52,181 bases of DNA, from the NCBI GenBank assembly GCA_946405185.1, contig CAMJGH010000006.1, forward strand, positions 1 through 52,181, in the 5' to 3' direction. Source of the stretch: an uncultured Lachnospiraceae bacterium (GTDB taxonomy: Bacteria; Bacillota; Clostridia; Lachnospirales; Lachnospiraceae). Below are positions 32,348 through 40,437 of this stretch, piece after piece; positions within the stretch are counted from its first letter, which is position 1, and the number at the start of each line of letters is the position of its first letter. The notes beneath the pieces are model-generated. The model was given only the letters and a program-made list of their open reading frames with translations, searched no databases and was not told the origin of the DNA. The translations under genes and the position numbers were made by a program.

Positions 32348-33925
32348 TCAATCCGGCCCGACCAGATACGCCGCCGCATAATCATGGGCCACACGAAGAT
32401 CGCAGAACTGCAGCAGGTCCTCACCGATATCCACCGGTATCCACGCGCTTTGGGCATCCGGATCCAGTTTTTTTGCCGTTTCACCGCCTGCCAGTACGCA
32501 GAACACCCTGCTGTCTTCCGTATCCTTCAGAAAAATGAGCACATCCTCTGGAGGACATTCCGTCACCTGCCGAAGATTGGCGCATGCCCAGGCACGCAGC
32601 TGATGGTCCGACGCCCCGTCCGCATACCACCCGGTGAGCCATTCCTTATCATACTTTTTCATCTCGTCTGTTATTTCAATTGAGCGAAGCGTCGAAAAGG
32701 ATATTTCCGGCATATTGTCCGTATCATAAGGCCATTGTCCGGCATCCAATCCGTTCAATACCTCCTGATAATCCTCCCACCAGACCGGATTTGCAACAGA
32801 CGTATCCGGATCAGCCACCCGTTCTCCCACGGCCAGACCGCGCCAGTACAGTGTCCTGCCGGCTGTCATACCGCGGAAAACCGGCTCCGTTCCGTACAGC
32901 AGCAGGAGATTTCCTCCCGAAACGGTATACGAGTAGTCATACCGGATCCCGCTCCCGTCTGTTCCCAGGCAGATGTGTTCCACCCACTCTTCTGCCGGCC
33001 AGCGCTCGTCCGGAATACTGCCTGCCGGCCAGGCATCCTCCGGAATGACCGGGCATTCCTCCACGGAAAGAGAAGAGCGGTCATGCATACAGGTATGGTC
33101 CATTCCCTTCCCCGGGACTTCACCCGTCCACCACATGCTCTGTCCCATGGCTATCAAAAACCCTTCGGCGCGGCGGTATTCACCGCTCATGGGCAGGCAG
33201 GAAAGATAGAGGGACTCTATTGGGAGATAATCCGCCTTCAGGACTTTGCAGCTCCACACCACGTATCCCGGCCCCTTGTAAAAAGGATCCAGCATGTCAT
33301 GAGCCGTCTCGTCATACCTTTGCAGATCCGTGATCAATTCTTCCCTGGTCACGTTTTTGATGGTGAAAATGTATTCTTCCACAAACTTCAGGCTGACCGC
33401 CTCCCCGTCGGCATCCTTGTACTGACCGGGGATCCGGTAACACCAGTACCCCTCCGGTATGCTCAAACGGATTCCCGTTTTTCCCAATTCCACTTCCCCC
33501 GCTGTCACCGGTTGGGAAGTCGTCTCCTCGGGCTCATCGGGAAGTGCACTGGGAAGTTCATGGAGTGAGCGCATGGGGGTTCTGGGTTGGCTGAGCCCCC
33601 ACTGGATCCGGGGTAAAGCCTTATTTGCCGTATCTTCCGAAGACACTTTGGGAGCAGCAAATGACGCTCTCAGATGCTCCGTCACCCGGAAATCCGCCCG
33701 TGAGAAGGAAAATGTCTCCACCCTTCCCTCCGAAGAGGATACGGTGGTTTCCGTTTCTTCTGTTGAAGATGGCGCGTTTCTTTCCGTTTCCGAAGGAGAT
33801 GCCGACGGAATGCTGGCTGATTCCGTCACAGGAACAGAAGACGAAAAGGTACCCTGATAATTTTGCCGGCTGCAGGAGCAAAGAATACAGGCAAGCAACA
33901 GCAAGTACGCCCCGCTTTTTTTCAT
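32348..33925 (-). CDS. Predicted lipoprotein of unknown function
   Basis: A 525-residue secreted protein. The signal peptide MKKSGAYLLLLACILCSC gives a lipobox LCSC with lipidation at C18, followed by a Ser/Thr/Glu-rich linker to about residue 70 and a large domain that I do not recognise, containing many Trp and Tyr. Codon use and base composition are less GC-rich than in neighbours, similar to the cassette at 29.3-30.1 kb. TAGGAGGAGG precedes the ATG. A hairpin terminator separates it from the esterase gene upstream, so it is transcribed separately or by read-through. Confidence 0.85.
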   Translation of the reverse strand: MKKSGAYLLLLACILCSCSRQNYQGTFSSSVPVTESASIPSASPSETERNAPSSTEETETTVSSSEGRVETFSFSRADFRVTEHLRASFAAPKVSSEDTANKALPRIQWGLSQPRTPMRSLHELPSALPDEPEETTSQPVTAGEVELGKTGIRLSIPEGYWCYRIPGQYKDADGEAVSLKFVEEYIFTIKNVTREELITDLQRYDETAHDMLDPFYKGPGYVVWSCKVLKADYLPIESLYLSCLPMSGEYRRAEGFLIAMGQSMWWTGEVPGKGMDHTCMHDRSSLSVEECPVIPEDAWPAGSIPDERWPAEEWVEHICLGTDGSGIRYDYSYTVSGGNLLLLYGTEPVFRGMTAGRTLYWRGLAVGERVADPDTSVANPVWWEDYQEVLNGLDAGQWPYDTDNMPEISFSTLRSIEITDEMKKYDKEWLTGWYADGASDHQLRAWACANLRQVTECPPEDVLIFLKDTEDSRVFCVLAGGETAKKLDPDAQSAWIPVDIGEDLLQFCDLRVAHDYAAAYLVGPD

Positions 33926-33949
33926 GATATGCCTCCTCCTATATAAACG

Positions 33950-33976
33950 GCCCTCTTTTCTTGTAAAAAAGAGGGC
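33950..33976 (-). terminator. Terminator of the CE1-like esterase gene
   Basis: GCCCTCTTTT (33950-33959) / AAAAGAGGGC (33967-33976), 10-bp stem with 7-nt gap; on the minus strand it follows the stop at 34004. Confidence 0.65.
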
Positions 33977-34003
33977 AGCACACCAGCTGCCCTTAAACCA
34001 TAT

Positions 34004-34876
34004 TTATCCCCAGAAATACGGCAGATACCGCCACACCCACTGGTAGACTTCCCAGTAGTTGTGTTTGGCGCCTTCCTCGATGGCATAGTGGAAATTGCCT
34101 TTGGTCGCATCCTCGTCGTACGCGAAGACTTCCGGATACTTCTTCATTTCTTCCAGCATCGGGAACATGTTGGGGTAGGCGATGTCCTCGGTGCCGGTGC
34201 CGGCGTAGATGCGGAAATCCGCCGCCGTCATGCCAAAGCCCTTCACCGTGTCCGCCATCAGCCGTGCGGTCTCGGCGCACTTCTCCGACCCGCCGAAGCG
34301 CCCGAAGCGCCAGACATCGCCCGAGATGGGCAGGAAGACGGACACCTTGTCCAGATGGTTCATCATCACTTCCCAGGTGGTGACGCTGCCCATGGAGAAA
34401 CCGCCGAAGGCGCGGTGCTCCCGCGAGGCTTTGAAGCCTTCCAGCGTGGCGTGCGCGGCGCAGGTGTGGAAGCGGCTCTCGACCGCCGGCATCACATCCT
34501 CCTCAAACTCCTTCATGAAGTGCATGACCTGCGCGTACTCCCACTCGCCGTTCACGCCGTTGGTGCGGTGGTCGTGCGACGGCCCCAGGTAGAACGAAGG
34601 AAACGCCACCAGAAACGGTTTGCAGCGCTCCCAGTCAAAGCTCTGGTCCAGCACGTTTTTGACCATCGTCGAATCCAGCCACGTGTCCGGGTTGCCCCCG
34701 CCGCCGTGCATCAGATAGAGGATGTTGTACGGCTTGTCCGCATCGTACCCGTACGGCACGTACACGTTGACGTACTTGTGGATGTACTCGTCTTCCGGCC
34801 CCGTGGTGCGGTAGTCCACGCGGACGATGCTGCCGCGGTGCGCCGGGCCTTTCCATACATGGTTGTCCAGTTCCAT
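34004..34876 (-). CDS. Esterase D/feruloyl esterase-like (CE1-type)
   Basis: A 290-residue alpha/beta hydrolase. LYLMHGGGGN forms the oxyanion region, the nucleophile is S161 in GGFSMGS, the likely acid is D231 in GTGTED, and the histidine is H272 in AKHNYWEVYQWVWRYLPYF, a C-terminal pattern typical of CE1/feruloyl or xylan esterases. No signal peptide is present. Substrates would be feruloyl or acetyl esters on plant oligosaccharides. The start follows CAGGAGG. Next to GH105 and pectin/hemicellulose genes, consistent with debranching. Confidence 0.92.
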   Translation of the reverse strand: MELDNHVWKGPAHRGSIVRVDYRTTGPEDEYIHKYVNVYVPYGYDADKPYNILYLMHGGGGNPDTWLDSTMVKNVLDQSFDWERCKPFLVAFPSFYLGPSHDHRTNGVNGEWEYAQVMHFMKEFEEDVMPAVESRFHTCAAHATLEGFKASREHRAFGGFSMGSVTTWEVMMNHLDKVSVFLPISGDVWRFGRFGGSEKCAETARLMADTVKGFGMTAADFRIYAGTGTEDIAYPNMFPMLEEMKKYPEVFAYDEDATKGNFHYAIEEGAKHNYWEVYQWVWRYLPYFWG

Positions 34877-34922
34877 TGCGTTTCCTCCTGTCAGTCAACT
34901 TATCCGATCACGTACGATCACG

Positions 34923-35651
34923 TCACAGTCCCAGCAGATTGATCACGCCGCTGATACCGATCATCACGTAGGTAAGTTTGCGCAGCATGTCCGCGTTCAC
35001 CTTGTCCACGATGCGGTTGGCGATGAACGCGCCGGCGAGGATGCCCGCCGCGCAGACCACGCACGGCAGCAGATGGGCGCCGGTGAGCACCCCGGTGGCA
35101 AATCGGAAGCCGGTGTTCCACACGCAGGTGATGAGGAAGAAAAACTGGATCATCCCCAGAAACTCGTGCGCCGTTTTGGTCTGCCCCAAGTAGTAGACCG
35201 CCATCAGCGGACCGCCGATGCCGAACAGCCCGTCGCACACGGCCGAGATGCCGATGGCGCCCGCGGCGGCAGGCGGCGACATGGGCTTGCCGGCAGCTGC
35301 CTTATGGAAGAACAGATAGTAGATGGACAGCACGATGAGGAACCCGCCCAGGATCCGTTTGATCAGCGCCGCGTCCATCTTCGACCCGAAGTGGATGGCC
35401 GCCGTGCACACCGCGATGTAGAGGATGGCCGGCAGCACGGCTTTTTTCACCGTCAGTTCCTTCCGGTAGTGCCAGGCCATGGCGGCGTTTAAGGCCACCG
35501 CGGCCGCAATAGCGATGCCCGCGGACACCGTCACGCCGTAAAAATAAGGATAGACCAGCATCATGATGATGCAGCACCCGAAACCCGTCACGCCCTGCAC
35601 CAGGCCGGAGATGCCGGCCACCAGGGCCATGAGGAGCAGTCTGATCAGCAT
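34923..35651 (-). CDS. TauE/SafE-family sulfite/organic anion exporter
   Basis: A 242-residue membrane protein with about eight hydrophobic segments and the TauE/SafE hallmark GLVQGVTGFG near the N-terminus, repeated in part as GLFGIGGPLMAVYYL in the second half. Such proteins export sulfite, sulfoacetate or related anions. The start at 35651 has GGGAGG 7 bases upstream; remarkably this site and the spacer are the 3' arm and T run of a hairpin (35658-35685). A longer start at 35750 would read through that hairpin and is rejected. Confidence 0.9.
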   Translation of the reverse strand: MLIRLLLMALVAGISGLVQGVTGFGCCIIMMLVYPYFYGVTVSAGIAIAAAVALNAAMAWHYRKELTVKKAVLPAILYIAVCTAAIHFGSKMDAALIKRILGGFLIVLSIYYLFFHKAAAGKPMSPPAAAGAIGISAVCDGLFGIGGPLMAVYYLGQTKTAHEFLGMIQFFFLITCVWNTGFRFATGVLTGAHLLPCVVCAAGILAGAFIANRIVDKVNADMLRKLTYVMIGISGVINLLGL

Positions 35652-35657
35652 AAAAAA

Positions 35658-35685
35658 ACCTCCCGGAGCCAATGCTCCAGGAGGT
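35658..35685 (-). terminator. Terminator-like hairpin overlapping the TauE ribosome binding site
   Basis: As minus-strand RNA, ACCTCCTGGAGC and GCTCCGGGAGGT form a 12-bp stem (one mismatch) with loop ATTG, followed by TTTTTT and then the ATG at 35651. It ends transcripts from the upstream mscS gene (stop 35755) and/or hides GGGAGG from ribosomes. Confidence 0.75.
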
Positions 35686-35754
35686 AGCATACCATAAGAT
35701 GTGCGGGGCGGGCAACCGTCCGCGGTCTTTCCGCCGGGCTTTTTGCCCACAGCG

Positions 35755-36552
35755 TCACGCCTTCATGTGCACGTCCAGCTGATTGTACGGGATAACGATG
35801 CCGGCGGCATCGAAGGCCACCTTGGTCTGCTCCAGCAGGCCCAGGTACACATCCCAGTAGGTGGCGGACTTGGTCCAGGCGCGGACCGTCACCTTGGTGC
35901 CGTTGCCGGCGCCGAAATCCGTGACGCGGGCGAACGGAGCGGGATCGGTGAGGACCAGGTCGTTGGCGGCGCAGACATCCAGGATGGTCTTCTTGACCAG
36001 CTCCGGATCGTTGCCGGCCACCGAGAAGTCCAGATCCACGCGGCGCAGTTCCTTCTCCGAGTAGTTCACGATGTTGCCGGAAGAGAGCGCACCGTTGGGC
36101 AGGTAGACCACCTTGTTGTCCAGGGTGACCAGCTTGGTGTTGATGATGCGGATCTCCTCGACGATGCCCTCCACGCCCTGCGCGGAAATGTAGTCGCCGA
36201 TCTTGAACGGCCGGGTGACCAGCAGCAGCATGCCGCCCGCAAAGTTGGAGACCGCACCGTTGATGGCCAGGCCGACGGAAACACCCAGGGAAGCGATCAG
36301 CGCCGAAATGCTGCTGGTCTCGATGCCCAGGTACCCCACCATGCAGACCGCCAGCAGGATCTTCAGGCCGGCCTTGCCGATGTAGACCAGCGTCTTGGCC
36401 AGCGTGTGGTCGATCTTGCCCGCCGCCAGGATCTTCGTCTCCAGTCTCTTGAAGATGGCGTTGATGACTTTAAAGCCGATGATCAGGACGAGAACGGCGA
36501 TCACGATCTTGATACCGGTCGTGGCCGCCCAGTTGCCAAGTGTCTGTAACAT
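35755..36552 (-). CDS. mscS: Small-conductance mechanosensitive channel (MscS family)
   Basis: A 265-residue protein: three membrane helices, the third being the pore helix (LIASLGVSVGLAINGAVSNFAGGMLLLVTRPF, glycine- and alanine-rich), then the beta domain (IGDYISAQGVEGIVEEI) and the cytoplasmic vestibule. It releases solutes on hypo-osmotic shock. The ATG at 36552 has AAGGAG with 9-base spacing; earlier in-frame starts are too close to or upstream of it. Family assignment is secure; it is close to the single-domain E. coli type. Confidence 0.95.
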   Translation of the reverse strand: MLQTLGNWAATTGIKIVIAVLVLIIGFKVINAIFKRLETKILAAGKIDHTLAKTLVYIGKAGLKILLAVCMVGYLGIETSSISALIASLGVSVGLAINGAVSNFAGGMLLLVTRPFKIGDYISAQGVEGIVEEIRIINTKLVTLDNKVVYLPNGALSSGNIVNYSEKELRRVDLDFSVAGNDPELVKKTILDVCAANDLVLTDPAPFARVTDFGAGNGTKVTVRAWTKSATYWDVYLGLLEQTKVAFDAAGIVIPYNQLDVHMKA

Positions 36553-36615
36553 AGCAATCATCTCCTTTCGTGGTATGGTCTTATGATACCGCAATGCGGA
36601 AGCCGGCGCAAGAAA

Positions 36616-36651
36616 AAAAGGAAGAGCCTGTCAGAACAGGTTCTTCCTTTT
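36616..36651. terminator. Bidirectional-looking terminator after sialate esterase
   Basis: AAAAGGAAGAGCCTGT (36616-36631) / ACAGGTTCTTCCTTTT (36636-36651), 16-bp stem with one wobble and a CAGA loop; on the minus strand it follows the stop at 36673 and ends in TTTTTTT. Confidence 0.8.
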
Positions 36652-36672
36652 GGATGTTCGGCCTGCCGGCTC

Positions 36673-38253
36673 TCACGCCTGTGCGGCCGCCCGGGCCGGG
36701 CGCGCCGGCAGGCCGGCGCTGTTGTAGAGGTTGACCCGGAACCAGTCGCCGATGCCGATCTCCGCGCGCACGGCGCCCTTCCGGATGGCGGGCGATGTGA
36801 GCGTCACCGCGTCCCCGGCAGCCTCGGCCTGCAGGCCATTCGCAGGCACTTCCGTATCATCGATAAACAGCCGCAGGCCTTCCAGCCGGTGCGGGTCGGT
36901 GGCGGCGCCATCCGGCGTGTGATCCGTCAGATACAGCCCGTCTCCCGCGTTTTCAAAGCGCAGGCGCACGCAGTCTTCCTCCGCCTCCACCGCGCAGAGC
37001 GTGGGCGCCTCGCAGAGCACGTCTTCGCCGTAGATCCGGTTTTCGGCCAGCAGCGCCAGGCGCTCGCCGACGGGCTTCTTTTTCTTGGGGTGGATGTCCA
37101 GTTCCATACCAATGTCCGTGATCACCGCCATGCCGGTGCCCGGCACGGTGTCCGCGGTGTGCTGCTGGGCGTCGCGGATGATGCCGTACGGCTTGCCGCT
37201 GATGGCCAGCCACTGGCCGAACGGCGCCAACTGCACGAACAGGAACGGCAGTTCTTCGCCCCACAGCCGGCGGAAGCCACGGATCAGCGCCGGGAAGAGC
37301 GTTGCGTACGCTTCCGGGTGGGAGTCGCCGTCCGACTCGCCCTGGTAGTACAGCACGCCTTTCAGCCCGTACGGCGCTACCTGGCAGAGCATGCTCTCAT
37401 ACAGGCCGCCCGGGCGGTTCTCACTCTTCGGCCCCATGGCCGGCGGCTGCCAGCCTGCCTCGATCTGTTCCGGCGTCGGCGTAAAGCCGAAAACCTCCTG
37501 GAAGATCTCCACCAGCGTCTTTCCTTCCATCAGTTTCACGGAAAACGGACTGGCGAAGGGATCCGTGTGGAAGTTGGCCTCAATGGAAGCAAACTGTCTG
37601 TTGTAAGCATCCACATCCAGCGTCTCCACGGCCTTCCGGTAGTCTTCCAGGAACGCCTCTCCGCCGCCTTCGCGGATGGACTCTTCGCTCATCCAGGCGC
37701 AGGCCGGCGTGCCGCCCCAATTGCAGCCGACAATGCCCACCGGGATGCCGTACCGCTTCTGAAGGGCTTTGGCGCAGTAGTAGGCCGGCGCCGAAAACCA
37801 CTGCAGATCGTCCGGTGCGGCTTTGCGCCAGAAGCCGAAGTTTTTCCCGTAATCGGCGTCGTCAAGCTGCCCCACATAGGAGACTTCCGGGTAGTCAAAG
37901 AAACGGATATGGTCGTTGGCGCAGACCGTCTTCTCCTCTGCAAAGTCCGCATCGTAGCGCATGTGGAATTCCATATTGGACTGGCCGGCGGCCAGAAAGA
38001 CATCGCCCACCTGTACATCGGAAAACGTGACGGTCTCCGCGCCGTCACTCACGCGGACTTCCTCGGAAAACGAGACGGCCAGCGGCCCCACGGCCACGCG
38101 CCAGTTCCCGTCCGCGTCCGCCTCGGCTGTGTACGATGCCCCCTGCACCGTGACGGTGACCGCCGCGCCGGGAGCGGCCGTCCCCCAGATGGCCACGGGC
38201 TTTTCCCGCTGCAGTGTCATATGGTCCTGAAAGATCAGTGCCGGTTTCAACAT
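36673..38253 (-). CDS. Sialate O-acetylesterase-like SGNH hydrolase
   Basis: A 526-residue carbohydrate esterase. A jelly-roll insert (residues about 15-80) is followed by the SGNH block I VFLAAGQSNMEF with S92 as nucleophile, a GTPACAW region, and YYQGESD, all typical of bacterial sialate-9-O-acetylesterases and acetylxylan esterases. No signal peptide. Given the plant-polysaccharide context it may de-acetylate xylan or pectin fragments rather than sialic acid; specificity is inferred. Confidence 0.92.
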   Translation of the reverse strand: MLKPALIFQDHMTLQREKPVAIWGTAAPGAAVTVTVQGASYTAEADADGNWRVAVGPLAVSFSEEVRVSDGAETVTFSDVQVGDVFLAAGQSNMEFHMRYDADFAEEKTVCANDHIRFFDYPEVSYVGQLDDADYGKNFGFWRKAAPDDLQWFSAPAYYCAKALQKRYGIPVGIVGCNWGGTPACAWMSEESIREGGGEAFLEDYRKAVETLDVDAYNRQFASIEANFHTDPFASPFSVKLMEGKTLVEIFQEVFGFTPTPEQIEAGWQPPAMGPKSENRPGGLYESMLCQVAPYGLKGVLYYQGESDGDSHPEAYATLFPALIRGFRRLWGEELPFLFVQLAPFGQWLAISGKPYGIIRDAQQHTADTVPGTGMAVITDIGMELDIHPKKKKPVGERLALLAENRIYGEDVLCEAPTLCAVEAEEDCVRLRFENAGDGLYLTDHTPDGAATDPHRLEGLRLFIDDTEVPANGLQAEAAGDAVTLTSPAIRKGAVRAEIGIGDWFRVNLYNSAGLPARPARAAAQA

Positions 38254-38284
38254 GTAAAGCCTCCTGCATCTGCTGTATTTTCTG

Positions 38285-39031
38285 TCATTCCATTACCTTA
38301 AGCGGCACCCACTTCCGGAAATCCCCGGAGACCAGATCGTACGTGACGCCGCGGACCTCGCCCATCAGGCTGTCGTGGAAGCGCGTCTGGCCGTGGCAGT
38401 GGGCGTAGATCACGCGCTTCACACCGTACTCTTCGGCCATGCGCGTGAAGCCGCTCTCCTCCTCGAGGATGTTCGTGGGCGGGTAGTGCAGGAACATAAT
38501 GTATTCGCGGAAGCCGTCTTTTCTGGCGGCCTCAAACGAGGTGCGCAGGCGGTCCAGCTCGCGCTCCACCAGCTTCTTCGCGTGTTCAAACGCGGCCTCG
38601 TCCCAGTCCACCACACGGCCACGCCCGTCGATCCAGAACGGCCCTTCAAACGTGTACCCTTTGGTGCCCACCAGGGCGATGTCGCCGTAAGGCACATAGT
38701 TGTTCTGCAGGAATGTCAGCCGCCCGGCAAACTCTTTGTTCAGGCGTTCCGTTTTATTGGCATCCCAGAACATGTCGTGGTTGCCGCGGGTTAACACTTT
38801 GCGGCCCGGAAGGGCCTCGATATAGGCGAGATCCTTCTCGCACTCCGCCCGGTTTTTGCCCCAGCTGTGATCGCCGACCAGCACCAGGGTGTCCTCCGGG
38901 GTGATCAGCTTTTCGCAGATCTTCCCAAACTTTTCTTCGTGGTTCTTCCACACGCGGTCGTGCAGCTGCCCGGGGGCTTTGAGCTGTGACTGAAAGTGCA
39001 GGTGCAGATCGCCGATGGCATACAGACTCAT
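38285..39031 (-). CDS. Metallophosphoesterase
   Basis: A 248-residue calcineurin-like phosphoesterase with a dinuclear metal centre: D8 and H10 in GDLHLH, D54 in VGDHSW, N84/H85 in RGNHD, the histidine in FLHYPP, and YAHCHGQ near the C-terminus. The family hydrolyses phosphomono- or diesters, often nucleotides; substrate not determinable. It follows a LURP-one-like gene with a 9-bp gap, so the two are co-transcribed. Confidence 0.93.
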   Translation of the reverse strand: MSLYAIGDLHLHFQSQLKAPGQLHDRVWKNHEEKFGKICEKLITPEDTLVLVGDHSWGKNRAECEKDLAYIEALPGRKVLTRGNHDMFWDANKTERLNKEFAGRLTFLQNNYVPYGDIALVGTKGYTFEGPFWIDGRGRVVDWDEAAFEHAKKLVERELDRLRTSFEAARKDGFREYIMFLHYPPTNILEEESGFTRMAEEYGVKRVIYAHCHGQTRFHDSLMGEVRGVTYDLVSGDFRKWVPLKVME

Positions 39032-39040
39032 GCAGACTCC

Positions 39041-39523
39041 TTACGTGGCGGCGGCTGCAGCCGCTTCCGCGTCCAGCACCGCGTCGATGGCCAGCACCAC
39101 GGCGACGACCGCGGGTTCGACGACATCGTCCGCAATGGTGATCCGGTAGGCATCACCGAAACCCTTCAGCTCCTTCCGGATGCGGCCGATGGCCCGCCCG
39201 TTGTCCCAGATGGTGTAGTTGTGCTCCGAGAAGGTCCCTTCCACCTCCCAGTTCGGCCCTGCCACCAGATAGACCGGTGAGAAAGCGCCTTTGCGGCGGA
39301 TCTCGGCGACCACTTCGCCGCCGGCTTCCATGTAGAAGGTGGGCTTCCAGGACCACGCCTTCTCGCGCAGAAACGCCACTTCCGTTCCGTTCACGTCGCG
39401 GATGTGCAGTTTTTTGGACCAGATGCTGTCTCCTTCCACGGTATAGCGCACCTGGCCCTCCGGATCCAGCACTTCGGCCTTGTCGTGCCACGAAAACGCT
39501 TTCTGCTTCAGATACAGATTCAT
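39041..39523 (-). CDS. LURP-one-related (tubby-like fold) protein
   Basis: A 160-residue protein starting MNLYLKQKAFSW with AGAAGGAG before the ATG at 39523. It matches the LURP-one-related/YxjI type: short beta-hairpins with repeated motifs (FSWHDKAEV, EGDSIWSKKLHI, FLREKAWSWKPTF, NYTIWDNGRAIGRI), ending in a hydrophobic Ala-rich helix (EAAAAAAT), a possible membrane-interacting tail. Molecular function in bacteria is unknown. Divergent from the SGNH hydrolase gene. Confidence 0.85.
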   Translation of the reverse strand: MNLYLKQKAFSWHDKAEVLDPEGQVRYTVEGDSIWSKKLHIRDVNGTEVAFLREKAWSWKPTFYMEAGGEVVAEIRRKGAFSPVYLVAGPNWEVEGTFSEHNYTIWDNGRAIGRIRKELKGFGDAYRITIADDVVEPAVVAVVLAIDAVLDAEAAAAAAT

Positions 39524-39657
39524 GAAACCGCTCCTTCTCCGGCTTTTTGGGCTTTTCTTCCGCCGGTACTTGCATCTTACCGCTTCCCGGGTGTATTCTG
39601 CAAGGGCGGCGGCAGCGGACACACCGCCCCTATTTCCGCACCAAAGGAGACTTCCCC

Positions 39658-40311
39658 ATGGAACAGACATCCCTTTCCGGCAAACTGGTCTACGGCTTCG
39701 GCGACAGCATCGTCTACGGACACACCCACCCGGAATACTGCTTTCTGCGCCAGCTTTCGGAAAAATACGGCTTCCGGCTGGAAAACTATGCCGTGAACGG
39801 CGCTACCGTGATGAGGAGCGACAACCACATCTTAAAAGAAGTGGAAAACGCGCCGGATGTGCAGCCGGACTTTATCGTCTTCAACGGCTTCACGAACGAC
39901 TGCTACGCCTCCGCCGAGGGGAAGATCGGGGAGATCTCCGAAGGCTTTGACGGTCCGTTTGACGATACCCTCTTCGTCCCGGGGTTTGAAAAGATCATCA
40001 AGACCATGAAGGACAAGTACCCGCAGGCGAAACTCATCTACGTGGCCATGCACCGCTCGAACGCCCGCCCGGATATGATCACCGAGAAGGGGGAGCGCGT
40101 CTCCGTGCAGGTGCTGATGCAGAAGCTCACGCACGAAGTCTGCGCCAAGTGGGGCGTGACCGTGGCCGACCTCTGGAACGACAGCCCGTTTGACACCAAC
40201 CTCCCCGGCATGAGCGAGAAGTACATCATCGACGGCGCCGGCAGCCATCCCAACGAAGAAGCCTGCCGGGAATTTTACGTGCCGGTGGTCGAGAAAAAAC
40301 TGTTGGAGTGA
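39658..40311 (+). CDS. SGNH/GDSL-family hydrolase
   Basis: A 217-residue esterase. GFGDSIVYG gives the nucleophile S17 (block I), GATVMRSDN contains the block II glycine, GFTNDCY provides the block III asparagine, and DGAGSHPNEEA at the C-terminus gives the Asp-x-x-His pair. Likely removes acyl groups from carbohydrates or lipids inside the cell. The ATG at 39658 follows AAAGGAG. Its stop codon is part of a TGAGTCAG tag belonging to palindrome I. Confidence 0.92.
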   Translation: MEQTSLSGKLVYGFGDSIVYGHTHPEYCFLRQLSEKYGFRLENYAVNGATVMRSDNHILKEVENAPDVQPDFIVFNGFTNDCYASAEGKIGEISEGFDGPFDDTLFVPGFEKIIKTMKDKYPQAKLIYVAMHRSNARPDMITEKGERVSVQVLMQKLTHEVCAKWGVTVADLWNDSPFDTNLPGMSEKYIIDGAGSHPNEEACREFYVPVVEKKLLE

Positions 40312-40369
40312 GTCAGCGGGACAGGTGATATGCCAAAGTATGCCAAAGGGACAGGTCAAATGGCATATC
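40309..40369. repeat. GGGAC-family element I
   Basis: TGAGTCAG overlapping the stop, then GGGACAGGT twice. GATATGCCA (40327-40335) and TGGCATATC (40361-40369) are perfect 9-bp arms around the second GGGACAGGTCA. Between convergent genes. Confidence 0.7.
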
Positions 40370-40380
40370 GATCCGAATAA

Positions 40381-40413
40381 ACGGGAGGCCGGGCTATCCG
40401 CTCAGCCTCCCGT
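40381..40413. terminator. Hairpin terminator between convergent genes
   Basis: ACGGGAGGC (40381-40389) / GCCTCCCGT (40405-40413), followed on the plus strand by CTTTCATT. Confidence 0.6.
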
Positions 40414-40437
40414 CTTTCATTCAGCCTATTCTTCGGT

